Assembly (NCBI RefSeq): GCF_003112535.1
Contig: NZ_BEWA01000008.1
Span: 334,643 to 398,642, forward strand
Source: Streptomyces rishiriensis
GTDB taxonomy: Bacteria > Actinomycetota > Actinomycetes > Streptomycetales > Streptomycetaceae
Reading direction: 5' to 3'
Length of the DNA: 64,000 bases
Below are positions 39,390-48,186 of this stretch, piece by piece. The position numbers were made by a program, and so were the translations under genes. The notes under the pieces are model-generated. The model was not told the DNA's origin, made no database searches, and worked only from the letters and a program-made list of their open reading frames with translations. Within the stretch, counting starts at the first letter, position 1. Every line of letters begins with the position of its first letter.

Positions 39390-40637
39390 TCAGACGTCGC
39401 TCGACCGGCGCAACCCCGCCCCGGACCGGCGGCCGGGCGGGGCCGCGCCCGCGCCCTCGTCCCCCCGCGGACCGCCCGACGAGCGCACGGCCACCCCCGC
39501 CGACAGCAGCAACAGCGCCCCCAGCATCACGAACGGCGCGGCCACGCCCGCGACCCCGGCCACCAGACCGGCGGCGGCGGGCGCGGCGGCCTGGCCGAGC
39601 CGGTTGCCGGTCAGGCGCAGCGCGAGGGCGGTGGAGCGGGCGCCCTCCGGTGCGGCCTGGACGACCGTCGTCATGGACAGCGGCTGGCCGACCCCGAGGC
39701 AGAAGCCGAGCGCGCCGAGGATCACGCCCAGCGCCCAGACCGGCGCGGGCAGCGCGATCCCGGCGCACAGCAGGGCCGCCAGCAGACAGGTCGCGCAGAG
39801 CAGCGCCGTCCGGCCGAGCAGCCGCAGCAGCGGCGTGAGGACGAGCCGGCACGCTATGGAGGCCGCCGCGCGGACGCTGAGCAGCACGCCGATCACGGCC
39901 GGCGCGATGCCCCGGTGCTCGCCGACCACCGGCAGATAGGCGGTGAGGATGTCGGTCGCGGACAGCACGGAGAGGCTGATCAGGATGCCGGCCGGGACGC
40001 CCCGCGTATGCAGGATGCGGCCGACGGGGACTCGGCCGCCCGGCCCGCCGCGGGAGGCGGTCGCGGTGTCGCGGTGCTCGACGCGCCACAGCGAGGTGAA
40101 GGCCGGCGCGCAGCCCGCGCCCGCGACGAGCAGGGCCAGCGCGCTGCTGCGCGCCATGTCGGCGCCGTCGATCAGCGCTCCGGCCGCGACCGGGCCGACC
40201 AGCTGACCGAGGGAGGCGCCGATGGTGAAGTGGCCGAAGTTGCGGTCCTGTTCGTGCGGCGCGGACTGACGTGCGACCAGGGACTGGGAGCCGATGACGA
40301 AGCAGAGGTGGCCGAGTCCCATCACCCCGCTCCACAGGGCCATCGTCCACAGCGAGCCGGCCAGGCCGCTCAGCACGCAGCCGCCGGATATCAGGACCAC
40401 GCCGACGGGCAGCAGGGGTGCGCAGCGGCCGTGGTCGGTGCGCCGGCCGAGCGGCACGGCGGCCAGGAGCGGCAACAGGGCGTACACGCCCGCGATGACG
40501 CCGATCGCCCGCTCGTCCGCGCCCAGCGCGAGGGCCCGGTAGGACACGGCGGGCCGGGCCATCGACACCGCCCCCTGCGCGAAGCCGAAGGCGATGACGA
40601 GTCGGAGCAGCCAGCCGTGGTTCCCACCGGGCCTCAC
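39390..40637 (-). CDS. MFS transporter
   Basis: A 415-residue major-facilitator protein with about twelve membrane spans. The conserved loop motif between helices 2 and 3 is PLGRRTDHGR, and a second cluster around GVLLSVRAAASIACRLVLTPLLRLLGR is the equivalent in the C-half. The C-tail is a disordered Gly/Arg/Ala stretch. Start: the GTG at 40637 has GGAGGAA at about five bases, better than the GTG at 40649. Substrate is unknown; the sugar-phosphate, efflux and drug branches cannot be separated by eye. It ends 104 bases from the sortase operon and lies 20 bases downstream of citM. Confidence 0.85.
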   Translation of the reverse strand: MRPGGNHGWLLRLVIAFGFAQGAVSMARPAVSYRALALGADERAIGVIAGVYALLPLLAAVPLGRRTDHGRCAPLLPVGVVLISGGCVLSGLAGSLWTMALWSGVMGLGHLCFVIGSQSLVARQSAPHEQDRNFGHFTIGASLGQLVGPVAAGALIDGADMARSSALALLVAGAGCAPAFTSLWRVEHRDTATASRGGPGGRVPVGRILHTRGVPAGILISLSVLSATDILTAYLPVVGEHRGIAPAVIGVLLSVRAAASIACRLVLTPLLRLLGRTALLCATCLLAALLCAGIALPAPVWALGVILGALGFCLGVGQPLSMTTVVQAAPEGARSTALALRLTGNRLGQAAAPAAAGLVAGVAGVAAPFVMLGALLLLSAGVAVRSSGGPRGDEGAGAAPPGRRSGAGLRRSSDV

Positions 40638-40656
40638 GAGTTCCTCCACGGCAGGG

Positions 40657-42111
40657 TCAGATGATCCCGAACAGGATGCCCGCGCCGAGGATGGCCAGGC
40701 AGGTGCAGGCGGCCCACTTCACCACGAACCGGGTGTGGTCGCCGAACTCGACCTTCGCCATGCCGACGAGGACGTAGACGGCCGGGACGAGGGGGCTGGA
40801 CATGTGCAGGGGCTGGCCGACGAGCGAGGCGCGGGCCATCTCCAGCGGCGTGACGCCGTGGGCCGCGCCGGCCTCGGCGAGGACCGGCAGCACGCCGAAG
40901 TAGAAGCCGTCGTTCGACATGAAGTAGGTGAGCGGAAGGCTCAGGACGCCGGTGACGAGCGCCATGTGCGGGCCCATTCCGGCGGGGATGACGTCCACCA
41001 TCCACCTGGCCATGTGGTCGACCATGCCGGTGCCCTGCAGGACGCCGGTGAAGACGGCGGCGGCGAAGACCATGCCGGAGACGTTGAGGACGTTGTCCGC
41101 GTGGGCCGCGAGCCGCGCCTTCTGGTCCGGGATGTGCGGGAAGTTGACGGTCAGGGCGAGCGCCGCGCCGAGCAGGAACAGCACCGGGATGGGCAGCAAC
41201 TCCATGATCATGGAGGTCAGCAGTCCGACCGTGAGCAGCGCGTTGAACCAGTACAGCCGGGGGCGCAGGGTGGCCCGTCGCGGGTCGAGGCCCTGGAAGC
41301 CGTCGTCGCTCCCGTCGTCCTCGCTCCCGTCGCCGCTCTCGTCGTCGCCGAGGCCGACGGCCGCACCGGAGCCCGCGGCCGGCGCGGGGGTCGCGCCCGG
41401 GCCCGAGCCGCCGGCCCCCACGAGGACCGTCTCGGTCCGCTCGGCCGTCTCCTTGTCCTTGACGTGACCCCCCACCAGCACCTCGTCCAGCGTCAGCACG
41501 CCGAGCCGGGTGCGCTCGCGGCGGCCGAGGACGTAGGCGAGGACGAAGACGAAGAGCAGGCCCACGGCCAGGGCCGGGATCATCGGCACGAAGATGTCGC
41601 CGGCGTCGAGCTTGAGCGCGGTGGCCGCGCGGGCGGTCGGGCCGCCCCAGGGCAGGGTGTTCATCACGCCGTTGGCCATGGCCGCGACGCCGGTCATCAC
41701 GACCAGGCTCATCTTCAGGCGCTTGTACAGCGGGTACATCGCGGAGACGGTGATCATGAAGGTCGTGGAGCCGTCGCCGTCGAGGGAGACGATCGCGGCG
41801 AGCAGCGCCGTGCCGATGACGATGCGGAGCGGGTCGGCCTTGCAGAACTTCAGGATGCCCCGGACGATCGGGTCGAAGAGGCCGACATCGATCATCACAC
41901 CGAAGTAGACGATCGCGAACATGAGCATGGCCGCCGTCGGGGCGAGGCTCGTGACGCCGTCGAGGACGTAGTCACCGAGCTTGGCGCCCTTTCCGACGAA
42001 GACGCAGAACAGCGCCGGGATCAGCACGAGCGCCGCGATCGGCGACATCTTCTTCAGCATGATCAGGACCAGGAAGGTCGCGATCATGGCGAAGCCGAGG
42101 ATGGTCAACAT
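40657..42111 (-). CDS. citM: CitMHS-family citrate:cation symporter
   Basis: A 484-residue membrane protein with about twelve spans, starting MLTILGFAMIATFLVLIML. Family features are VYFGVMIDVGLFDP, SLDGDGSTTFMITVSAMYPLYKRL, MNTLPWGGPTARAA and SNDGFYFGVLPVLAEA. It takes up citrate complexed with Mg, Ca or similar divalent metal together with protons. A charged cytoplasmic loop (about residues 215-265; Gly/Ala/Pro then Asp/Ser-rich) is longer than usual. The ATG at 42111 is the family start. No two-component regulator gene is adjacent. A 9-bp inverted repeat lies in its upstream region. Confidence 0.9.
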   Translation of the reverse strand: MLTILGFAMIATFLVLIMLKKMSPIAALVLIPALFCVFVGKGAKLGDYVLDGVTSLAPTAAMLMFAIVYFGVMIDVGLFDPIVRGILKFCKADPLRIVIGTALLAAIVSLDGDGSTTFMITVSAMYPLYKRLKMSLVVMTGVAAMANGVMNTLPWGGPTARAATALKLDAGDIFVPMIPALAVGLLFVFVLAYVLGRRERTRLGVLTLDEVLVGGHVKDKETAERTETVLVGAGGSGPGATPAPAAGSGAAVGLGDDESGDGSEDDGSDDGFQGLDPRRATLRPRLYWFNALLTVGLLTSMIMELLPIPVLFLLGAALALTVNFPHIPDQKARLAAHADNVLNVSGMVFAAAVFTGVLQGTGMVDHMARWMVDVIPAGMGPHMALVTGVLSLPLTYFMSNDGFYFGVLPVLAEAGAAHGVTPLEMARASLVGQPLHMSSPLVPAVYVLVGMAKVEFGDHTRFVVKWAACTCLAILGAGILFGII

Positions 42112-42119
42112 GAGTGGAT

Positions 42120-42177
42120 ACCTAACGTTCGCCCTTGAACATCCCACCTGGGGGTCGGCGGTGGGTCGACGTTAGGT
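42120..42177. promoter_or_regulatory. Inverted repeat upstream of citM
   Basis: ACCTAACGT (42120-42128) and ACGTTAGGT (42169-42177) are perfect 9-bp inverted repeats separated by 40 bases, directly upstream of the citM start. They could be regulator half-sites or a large stem. The rest of the 141-base gap holds an AT-rich patch (GTTCAAACGGTGTTAACAAG). Confidence 0.45.
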
Positions 42178-42252
42178 CCGTTCAAACGGTGTTAACAAGA
42201 CGTTGACCTGCGAGCAATAAGCGCAAAACTCCAGGTCACAGCTTTGCTCAGC

Positions 42253-44490
42253 TCACAGGGCCGGGACGGCGGCAAGTTCCACCGGCACTCCGTTGAGGAC
42301 GGCGTTGCCCGACAGGGGGTCCAGCAGGCTGCCGTCGAGGAGCTGGTTGACGTTGACGCCGGGGTCGGCCGCGGCATGGCTCAGGCGGGTGCCGGGGCGG
42401 TCGTGGCCCCAGCCGTGGGGCAGGCTGACGACGCCCGGGCGCACGCCGTCGGTGACCTCGGCCGGCGCCGTCACCTCTCCCCCGGCGCCCTTCACCCGCA
42501 CCGGCGCGCCGTCGCGCACGCCGAGCCGCTCGGCGTCCTCGGGGTGGATGTGCAGGGTGCAGCGGTTGGTGCCGCCGGTGAGGGCGGGGACGTTGTGCAT
42601 CCAGCTGTTGTTGGACCGCAGATGCCGCCGTCCGACGAGGACGAGTCCGTCCGTGCGCTGCCGCATGCCCTCCCGCAGGCGCGGCAGGTCGTCGGCGATC
42701 GGCTGCGGCAGCAGTTCGATCCGGCCGCTGCGGGTCTTCAACGGCTGGGGCAGACGCGGGCGCAGCGGGCCGAGGTCGATGCCGTGCGGCGCGGCGAGCA
42801 GCCGGGTCAGCCCCAGTCCGTCCGGGCGGGCGCCGAAGCCGTCGCCGTAGGGGCCGAGGCGCAGCATCATGTCCAGCCGGCGCTCGGGGCCGGTGTCGCC
42901 AGCGAGCTGTGCGGCGAGCTCGTGCGGGTCGCGGCCGTGCACGGGCGAGTGCGGGTCCTTGACCGCCTTGCCGAGGGTCTGCCCGACGACCAGGTCGTCC
43001 ACGGCACCGGGGTCGGCGCCGTGCATGCCGGTGGCGGCCAGGGTCAGCCGGGCGAGGATCTCGGTCTCGGCCATCCGGCCGGGCTCCAGCGGGACGGCCG
43101 GGCGGGTGTAGCGGACCTGGTTGCGCACGGCGAGCGTGTTGAAGGCGAAGTCGTGGTGCGGGCTCTGCGAGGGCGGCGGCGGGGGAAGCACGACGTCGGC
43201 GTGGCGCGAGGTCTCGTTCAGGTAGGGGTCGACGCTGACCATGAAGTCGAGGGCGTCGAGGGCCTTGTCGAGCCGGTCGCCGTCCGGGGCGGACAGGACG
43301 GGGTTGGCGGCCACCGCGACGAGCGCCCGGATCGGCTCGCCCTCCTCGGTGGCGGTGTCGATCTCCTCGGCGAGCGCGGAGAGCGGCAGTTCGCCCTTGG
43401 CCTCGGGGTGCCGGCTCACGCGGGAGTGCCAGCGCGCGAGCTGGAAGCCGTGCCCGGGGCCGGCCGGACGGGGGGTGCGGTCGGTGGCGGCCTGCGGGAA
43501 GAGCGCGCCGCCGGTCCGGTCCAGGTTGCCGGTGAGGATGTTGAGGACGTCGACGAGCCAGCTGGCGAGGGTGCCGTAGGGCACCGTGCAGCTGCCGATG
43601 CGGCCGTAGACGGCGGCGGTGGGGGCGGCGGCGAGCTCGCGGGCCAGGGTGCGGATCAGCGCGGCTTCCACGTCGCAGGCGCCGGCGACCGCCTCGGGGG
43701 TGAACTCCCGCACCGCTTCGGCTAGTTCGTCGAGGCCCTCGACGTGCGGGATCAACTCGCCGAGGGCGACGAGGGATTCCTCGAACAAGACGTGGGTCAT
43801 GGCGGCGAGGAGCAGCGCGTCCGTGCCCGGCCTGATGGGGATGTGCCGGTCGGCGAGCTTGGCGGTGCGGGTGCGGCGCGGGTCGATGACCGTGAGGGCG
43901 CCGCCGCGGGCCTTCAGCGCCTTGAGCTTGCCCGGGAAGTCTGCGGCGGTGCACAGACTGCCGTTGGACTCCAGGGGGTTGGCGCCGATGAGCAGGAGGT
44001 GGTCGGTGTGGTCGAGGTCCGGCACGGGGATCGCGCCCGCGTCGCCGAAGAGCAGTCCGCTGGAGACATGCTTGGGCATCTGGTCGACGGTGGAGGCGGT
44101 GAAGAGGCTGCGGGTGCCGAGGCCGGCGACGAGCACGGCCGGGTAGAGCGCGCCGGCCATGGTGTGCACGTTGGGGTTGCCGAGCACGACGCCGACGGAG
44201 TTCGCCCCGTACCGCTCGACGACCGGCCGGATCCCGGCGGCCACCGCGTCGAAGGCCTCCTCCCAGGTGGCCTCGCGCAGCTCCCCGTCCTTGCGCACCA
44301 GCGGGGTCCGCAGCCGGTCCGGGTCGCCGTCCACGGCGCCGAAGGAGGCGCCCTTGGGGCAGATGAAGCCCTTGCTGAAGACGTCCTCCCGGTCGCCGCG
44401 GGCGCCGGTGACCTTCGTCCCCTCGATGGTGAGCGTGAGCCCGCAGGTGGCCTCGCACAACGGGCAGATTCGCAGGGCGGTGCGGGACAC
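42253..44490 (-). CDS. Molybdopterin oxidoreductase family protein (DMSO reductase superfamily)
   Basis: A 745-residue Mo/W-bis-MGD enzyme. An N-terminal [4Fe-4S] site is formed by C9, C12, C16 and C44 (CPLCEATC...FICPKG). The middle has GNPNVHTMAG and NPLESNGSLCTAADFPGKL near the expected active-site region, and the C-terminal cofactor cap has LHIHPEDAERLGVRDG and SLPHGWGHDRPG. There is no signal peptide, so it is cytoplasmic. No partner subunits lie beside it, so electron carriers and substrate are unknown. GTG at 44490 follows AGGAGG at five bases. A 16-bp perfect palindrome sits 39 bases upstream, next to a tetR gene. Confidence 0.87.
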   Translation of the reverse strand: MSRTALRICPLCEATCGLTLTIEGTKVTGARGDREDVFSKGFICPKGASFGAVDGDPDRLRTPLVRKDGELREATWEEAFDAVAAGIRPVVERYGANSVGVVLGNPNVHTMAGALYPAVLVAGLGTRSLFTASTVDQMPKHVSSGLLFGDAGAIPVPDLDHTDHLLLIGANPLESNGSLCTAADFPGKLKALKARGGALTVIDPRRTRTAKLADRHIPIRPGTDALLLAAMTHVLFEESLVALGELIPHVEGLDELAEAVREFTPEAVAGACDVEAALIRTLARELAAAPTAAVYGRIGSCTVPYGTLASWLVDVLNILTGNLDRTGGALFPQAATDRTPRPAGPGHGFQLARWHSRVSRHPEAKGELPLSALAEEIDTATEEGEPIRALVAVAANPVLSAPDGDRLDKALDALDFMVSVDPYLNETSRHADVVLPPPPPSQSPHHDFAFNTLAVRNQVRYTRPAVPLEPGRMAETEILARLTLAATGMHGADPGAVDDLVVGQTLGKAVKDPHSPVHGRDPHELAAQLAGDTGPERRLDMMLRLGPYGDGFGARPDGLGLTRLLAAPHGIDLGPLRPRLPQPLKTRSGRIELLPQPIADDLPRLREGMRQRTDGLVLVGRRHLRSNNSWMHNVPALTGGTNRCTLHIHPEDAERLGVRDGAPVRVKGAGGEVTAPAEVTDGVRPGVVSLPHGWGHDRPGTRLSHAAADPGVNVNQLLDGSLLDPLSGNAVLNGVPVELAAVPAL

Positions 44491-44528
44491 GGGTCCTCCT
44501 GGGGCGGCAGTGCCTTGTCCCGACCGAG

Positions 44529-44544
44529 CATACCGAGCGGTATG
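44529..44544. promoter_or_regulatory. Perfect 16-bp palindrome between tetR and the molybdoenzyme gene
   Basis: CATACCGAGCGGTATG has 7-bp perfect arms around AG. It lies in the 83-base gap after the tetR stop and before the molybdoenzyme start, so the promoter it marks drives the molybdoenzyme. It resembles the CATACCGA-CGGT elements at 17116 and 22620. Confidence 0.6.
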
Positions 44545-44573
44545 GCCCGTGGGGAGGGGGTCGGCCGCGGCCG

Positions 44574-45191
44574 TCAGTCCAGGGTGCGCGCCAGATACGC
44601 GCGCAGCAGCTCGCGGGTCTCGTCGATCACCTTGGGGTCACCCTGCGGATCCACCCGGAAGGCCAGGTGGACGAGGGTGTCGGCGGTCTCCACGGCGATC
44701 AGGAAGGTGCGGCGCAGATCGTCGTCGGGAGCGCGGACGAGATAGTCCGAGAGCAGGTCGGTGAGGCGGTCGGCGACGCGGTGGTTGGGTTCGGCGTGCC
44801 GGGCGCCGACCGGGATCTGGTTGCCGAAGTCGACGAGGGAGAAGCCGGGCGCGGTGCGCTTCATGGCGAGGTACTCGTCGAGCACGGCGTCCATGGCGGC
44901 CCGCCAGTCCCCACGGGCGGCCTCCTTCAGCCGCTCGGTGACGCGCTCGGCGTAGCGTTCGAGGTTGCGCTGCGCGAGCGCGTCGGCCATCTGCCGCTTG
45001 TTGCCGAAGAAGCGGTAGACGGAGCCGATGGGGACGCCGGCGCGCTCGGCCACGGCCCGGGTGCTCAGGGCGTCGTAGCCGACCTCGTCCAGCAGGTCGG
45101 CGCAGGCGTCCAGGATTCTGGTCAGCCGTTCGGCGCTGCGCCGCTGCACGGGCGCGCGACGGAGCGATGTCGCTTGGGGCACGGACCTCAT
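44574..45191 (-). CDS. TetR-family regulator
   Basis: A 205-residue regulator. The helix-turn-helix is LLDEVGYDALSTRAVAERAGVPIGSVYRFFGNKRQMADAL (residues about 33-72), with the ligand domain to the C-terminus (TFLIAVETADTLVHLAFRVDPQGD). It is upstream of and co-directional with the molybdoenzyme gene, whose promoter contains a perfect palindrome, so local control is likely. No divergent target is present: upstream of it is the 3' end of a lipoprotein gene. Confidence 0.86.
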   Translation of the reverse strand: MRSVPQATSLRRAPVQRRSAERLTRILDACADLLDEVGYDALSTRAVAERAGVPIGSVYRFFGNKRQMADALAQRNLERYAERVTERLKEAARGDWRAAMDAVLDEYLAMKRTAPGFSLVDFGNQIPVGARHAEPNHRVADRLTDLLSDYLVRAPDDDLRRTFLIAVETADTLVHLAFRVDPQGDPKVIDETRELLRAYLARTLD

Positions 45192-45255
45192 GATGCCTTT
45201 CCGCCGCGTCCAGGTGAACCTCGCCCCTGTGTACGGAGAAAGGTGCCCGATGCAC

Positions 45256-45840
45256 TCAAGCGGACGGGGACGCGGTCGGCGATCCGGACGCGGACCCGGA
45301 CAGGGATCCGGTCAGCGATCCCGACGGGGATCCGGCGGGCGACTGCTCCGACGCCGTGACGTCCGCCGTGGCCTCCACCGGCTTGCCCTCCACCGCCCAC
45401 ACCGTCGCGTCGTCGGCGTAGAGGCGGACGGTGACCTCGTGCGTGCCGTGCGGGAGATATCCGGCCGGAATGCGGTACGAGGGGCCGCGCAGGTCGGCGA
45501 CCCGCCGGCTGTCGACGTAGAGCCGGGCGATGCCTCGACCGGCGACCGCCTCGACGGGCGTTCCCGTCGGCGAGAGCCGGAAACGCGCCAGCTTCAGCCG
45601 CACGTCCCAGCCGCCGTGGGCGTCCGGCTGGACCTCCACGCCCACCTCGGGCGCCCCCTTCTTCGCGACCTCGCGGTAGTGGCGCCCGTCGTCGTCGGTG
45701 TGGTCCAGCACCTTGCCCACGGGCGAGGGCGACTGCGCGTTCCCCCCGTCCCGCGTACCGCTGGAGCCGCAGCCCGCGGATCCGGTCAGCAGCAGGACAC
45801 AGACCGCGAGCGCGGCGGGATGAGTGCGCGTCCACGACAT
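45256..45840 (-). CDS. Putative lipoprotein
   Basis: A 194-residue exported protein. The signal HPAALAVCVLLLTGSAGC is a lipobox with the modified Cys at about residue 24. The mature part has a beta-sandwich texture (DGRHYREV...VGVEVQPDAHGGWDVRLKL...HGTHEVTVRLYADD). It ends in a Ser/Gly/Ala/Pro-rich tail with repeated GS-type units (SLTGSLSGSASGS) whose DNA is itself repetitive (45270-45340). I chose the ATG at 45840; an in-frame ATG at 45870 adds ten residues. Function is not recognisable. It is divergent from hmgA. Confidence 0.72.
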   Translation of the reverse strand: MSWTRTHPAALAVCVLLLTGSAGCGSSGTRDGGNAQSPSPVGKVLDHTDDDGRHYREVAKKGAPEVGVEVQPDAHGGWDVRLKLARFRLSPTGTPVEAVAGRGIARLYVDSRRVADLRGPSYRIPAGYLPHGTHEVTVRLYADDATVWAVEGKPVEATADVTASEQSPAGSPSGSLTGSLSGSASGSPTASPSA

Positions 45841-45910
45841 GATCGGGACACTAGAGCACCGGTCCGGCACGCGGATCCCCCTGAAGTCTGGTTCTGGCCG
45901 TGCCGTGATC

Positions 45911-45967
45911 GTCCTCCGAGAGGAGGACCCCGGCCCTCTTGCGTCCGTGAAAACGCAATCCTACGGT
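45911..45967 (+). promoter_or_regulatory. Candidate hmgA promoter and operator
   Basis: TTGCGT (45939-45944) and TACGGT (45962-45967) are 17 bases apart, a good vegetative promoter spacing. TTGCG repeats inverted as CGCAA just inside the spacer. A perfect GTCCTCC/GGAGGAC hairpin (45911-45928) lies upstream. The GntR protein encoded downstream of hmgA could act here. Confidence 0.45.
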
Positions 45968-46001
45968 GATGCATAGGAATCAGCCGGGCAAGGGAGCCAC
46001 G

Positions 46002-47366
46002 ATGAGCAGCGGGGACGCACGCAAGACGGCCGAGGGGCTGACCTACCTCTCCGGGTTCGGCAACGAGCACGCCTCCGAGGCGGTGCCGGGCGCCCTGCCG
46101 CAGGGCCGCAACTCCCCCCAGCGCGCACCCCTGGGCCTGTACGCGGAGCAGCTCAGCGGCACGGCGTTCACCGAGCCGCGCGCCCACAACCGCCGCTCGT
46201 GGCTGTACCGGATCCGCCCCTCGGCCGCGCACCCGGCGTTCACCCGGTCCGGCGACGGCGCGATCCGCACCGGCCCCTTCGGCCAGACGGTCCCCGACCC
46301 CAACCGGCTGCGCTGGGACCCGCTGCCCGAGCCGCCCGCCGGCACGGACTTCCTCGCCGGTCTGTGGACCCTCGGCGGCAACGGCGACGCGGCCCAGCGC
46401 ACCGGCATGGCCGTGCACCTGTACCACGCGAACGCCTCCATGGAGCGCGTCTTCGGCAATGCGGACGGCGAGCTGCTGATCGTCCCCGAGGCGGGCGGGC
46501 TGCTGCTGCGCACGGAGTTCGGGCTGCTGCACGTCGAGCCCGGCGAGGTGGCGCTGATCCCGCGCGGGGTCCGCTTCCGCGTCGACCTGCTGGACACCGC
46601 GCCCGACGGCGGGCAGGGCCCGACCGCACGCGGTTACGTCTGCGAGAACTACGGCGCGCTCTTCCGCCTCCCCGACCTCGGGCCGATCGGCGCCAACGGG
46701 CTCGCCAACCCCCGGGACTTCCGCGCACCCGTCGCCGCCTACGAGGACGTCGACGGCCCGGTGGAGGTGGTCAACAAGTTCTGCGGCCACCTCTGGAGCG
46801 CCACCTACGACCACTCCCCGCTCGACGTCGTGGCCTGGCACGGCAACCTGACGCCCTACGTCTACGACCTGCGCCGCTTCAACGTCATCGGAACCATCTC
46901 CTACGACCACCCCGACCCGTCGATCTTCACCGTGCTGACGTCCCCCTCGGACACCCCCGGGCTGGCCGGCGTCGACTTCGTGGTCTTCGCCCCGCGCTGG
47001 CTGGTCGGCGAGGACACGTTCCGGCCGCCGTACTTCCACCGCAACGTGATGAGCGAGTACATGGGCCTCATCGAGGGCGCGTACGACGCCAAGACGGCGG
47101 GCGAGGGGGGCTTCGTGCCGGGCGGCGGCTCGCTGCACAACATGATGTCGGCGCACGGCCCGGACCGGGAGACCTTCGACCGGGCCGGCGCCGCCGAACT
47201 CGAGCCGCACAAGCTCGACGACGGGCTGGCGTTCATGTTCGAGACGCGCTGGCCGCTCGTCCTCACCCCGCAGGCGGCCCGCGCCGAGCATCTGCAAGAG
47301 CGCTACGACGACGTCTGGCAGGGCCTCGAACGCCACTTCCGGCCCTCCGACGACACATTGCACTGA
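46002..47366 (+). CDS. hmgA: Homogentisate 1,2-dioxygenase
   Basis: A 454-residue ring-cleaving enzyme of tyrosine/phenylalanine catabolism that opens homogentisate to maleylacetoacetate. The iron ligands are present: His346 and Glu352 in YFHRNVMSEYMGLIEG and His385 in SLHNMMSAHGPD. The N-terminal TYLSGFGNEHASEAVPGALP and GLYAEQLSGTAFTEPR are diagnostic. I chose the ATG at 46002 with AAGGGAG upstream; an in-frame ATG at 45966 adds 12 residues. The isomerase and hydrolase of the pathway are not in the window. A GntR gene follows 26 bases later. Confidence 0.95.
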   Translation: MSSGDARKTAEGLTYLSGFGNEHASEAVPGALPQGRNSPQRAPLGLYAEQLSGTAFTEPRAHNRRSWLYRIRPSAAHPAFTRSGDGAIRTGPFGQTVPDPNRLRWDPLPEPPAGTDFLAGLWTLGGNGDAAQRTGMAVHLYHANASMERVFGNADGELLIVPEAGGLLLRTEFGLLHVEPGEVALIPRGVRFRVDLLDTAPDGGQGPTARGYVCENYGALFRLPDLGPIGANGLANPRDFRAPVAAYEDVDGPVEVVNKFCGHLWSATYDHSPLDVVAWHGNLTPYVYDLRRFNVIGTISYDHPDPSIFTVLTSPSDTPGLAGVDFVVFAPRWLVGEDTFRPPYFHRNVMSEYMGLIEGAYDAKTAGEGGFVPGGGSLHNMMSAHGPDRETFDRAGAAELEPHKLDDGLAFMFETRWPLVLTPQAARAEHLQERYDDVWQGLERHFRPSDDTLH

Positions 47367-47392
47367 ACGGTGCCGACCGGTACGGATAGGCC

Positions 47393-48142
47393 GTGACCTC
47401 CTTCGCCCCGGACTCGATCGTCCTCACCCGAAAACTGCCGCTCTGGTATCAGGTGTCGCAGTCGCTGCGCGCCTCGATACTCGGCCGCTCCCCCCGCGAC
47501 CCGCTCCGGCTGCCCACCGAGGAGCAGTTGGCCGGGCACTACGGGGTGAGCGTGCTGACCATGCGGCAGGCGCTGAAGGAGCTGGAGGACGAGGGGCTCA
47601 TCACCCGGCACCGCCGCCGGGGCACCTTCATCGAGCCGACCGCGCGGCGCGGCGCCCCGGTGCGGCTGCTGGGCTCGGTCGACGCGATCGTGGCCCAGCA
47701 GTCCGGCATGACGACCGAGCTCCTGGAGCACGGCAGCACGGCCGTCCCCGCCGAGGTCGCCGAGCACTTCCCGGACCTGACCGAGGTGGCGGCCTACCAC
47801 CGCCTCAGGAGCGACGAGGTGACGGGCGAGCCCACCAACCACGCCCGCAACTACGTCCGCCCCGAACTGGCCGCCCGCATCGACCCAGACGACCTGGTCC
47901 GCTGGCCCATGACGAAGGTGCTGCGGGACGTCGTCGGCGCGGACATCGGCAGGATCACGGACACCGTCGAGGCACGGCTGGCGGACCCGGAGACGGCCCG
48001 GCTGCTCCGGGTCCCGCTGCTGAGCCCGATCCTGCACTACACGGGGGTCACCCACGACGCCTCCGGCCGGGTCCTGGACGCGGCGGTCATCCACTACCGG
48101 GGCGACCGTTTCTCCTTCACGGTCACGCTCGACGCGACGTGA
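47393..48142 (+). CDS. GntR-family (HutC/UTRA) regulator
   Basis: A 249-residue regulator. The N-terminal winged helix is LRLPTEEQLAGHYGVSVLTMRQALKELEDEGLITRHRRRGTFIEP (residues about 40-85), and a UTRA ligand domain covers about 100-245. The GTG at 47393 is 26 bases after the hmgA stop, so the two genes are probably cotranscribed and the protein likely regulates homogentisate catabolism. The candidate effector is an aromatic intermediate, which is inference. Confidence 0.87.
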   Translation: MTSFAPDSIVLTRKLPLWYQVSQSLRASILGRSPRDPLRLPTEEQLAGHYGVSVLTMRQALKELEDEGLITRHRRRGTFIEPTARRGAPVRLLGSVDAIVAQQSGMTTELLEHGSTAVPAEVAEHFPDLTEVAAYHRLRSDEVTGEPTNHARNYVRPELAARIDPDDLVRWPMTKVLRDVVGADIGRITDTVEARLADPETARLLRVPLLSPILHYTGVTHDASGRVLDAAVIHYRGDRFSFTVTLDAT

Positions 48143-48186
48143 CGCGCCGTGCCGCGCCGTCCGCGAGCCGTCGTACGATGCCCGGC

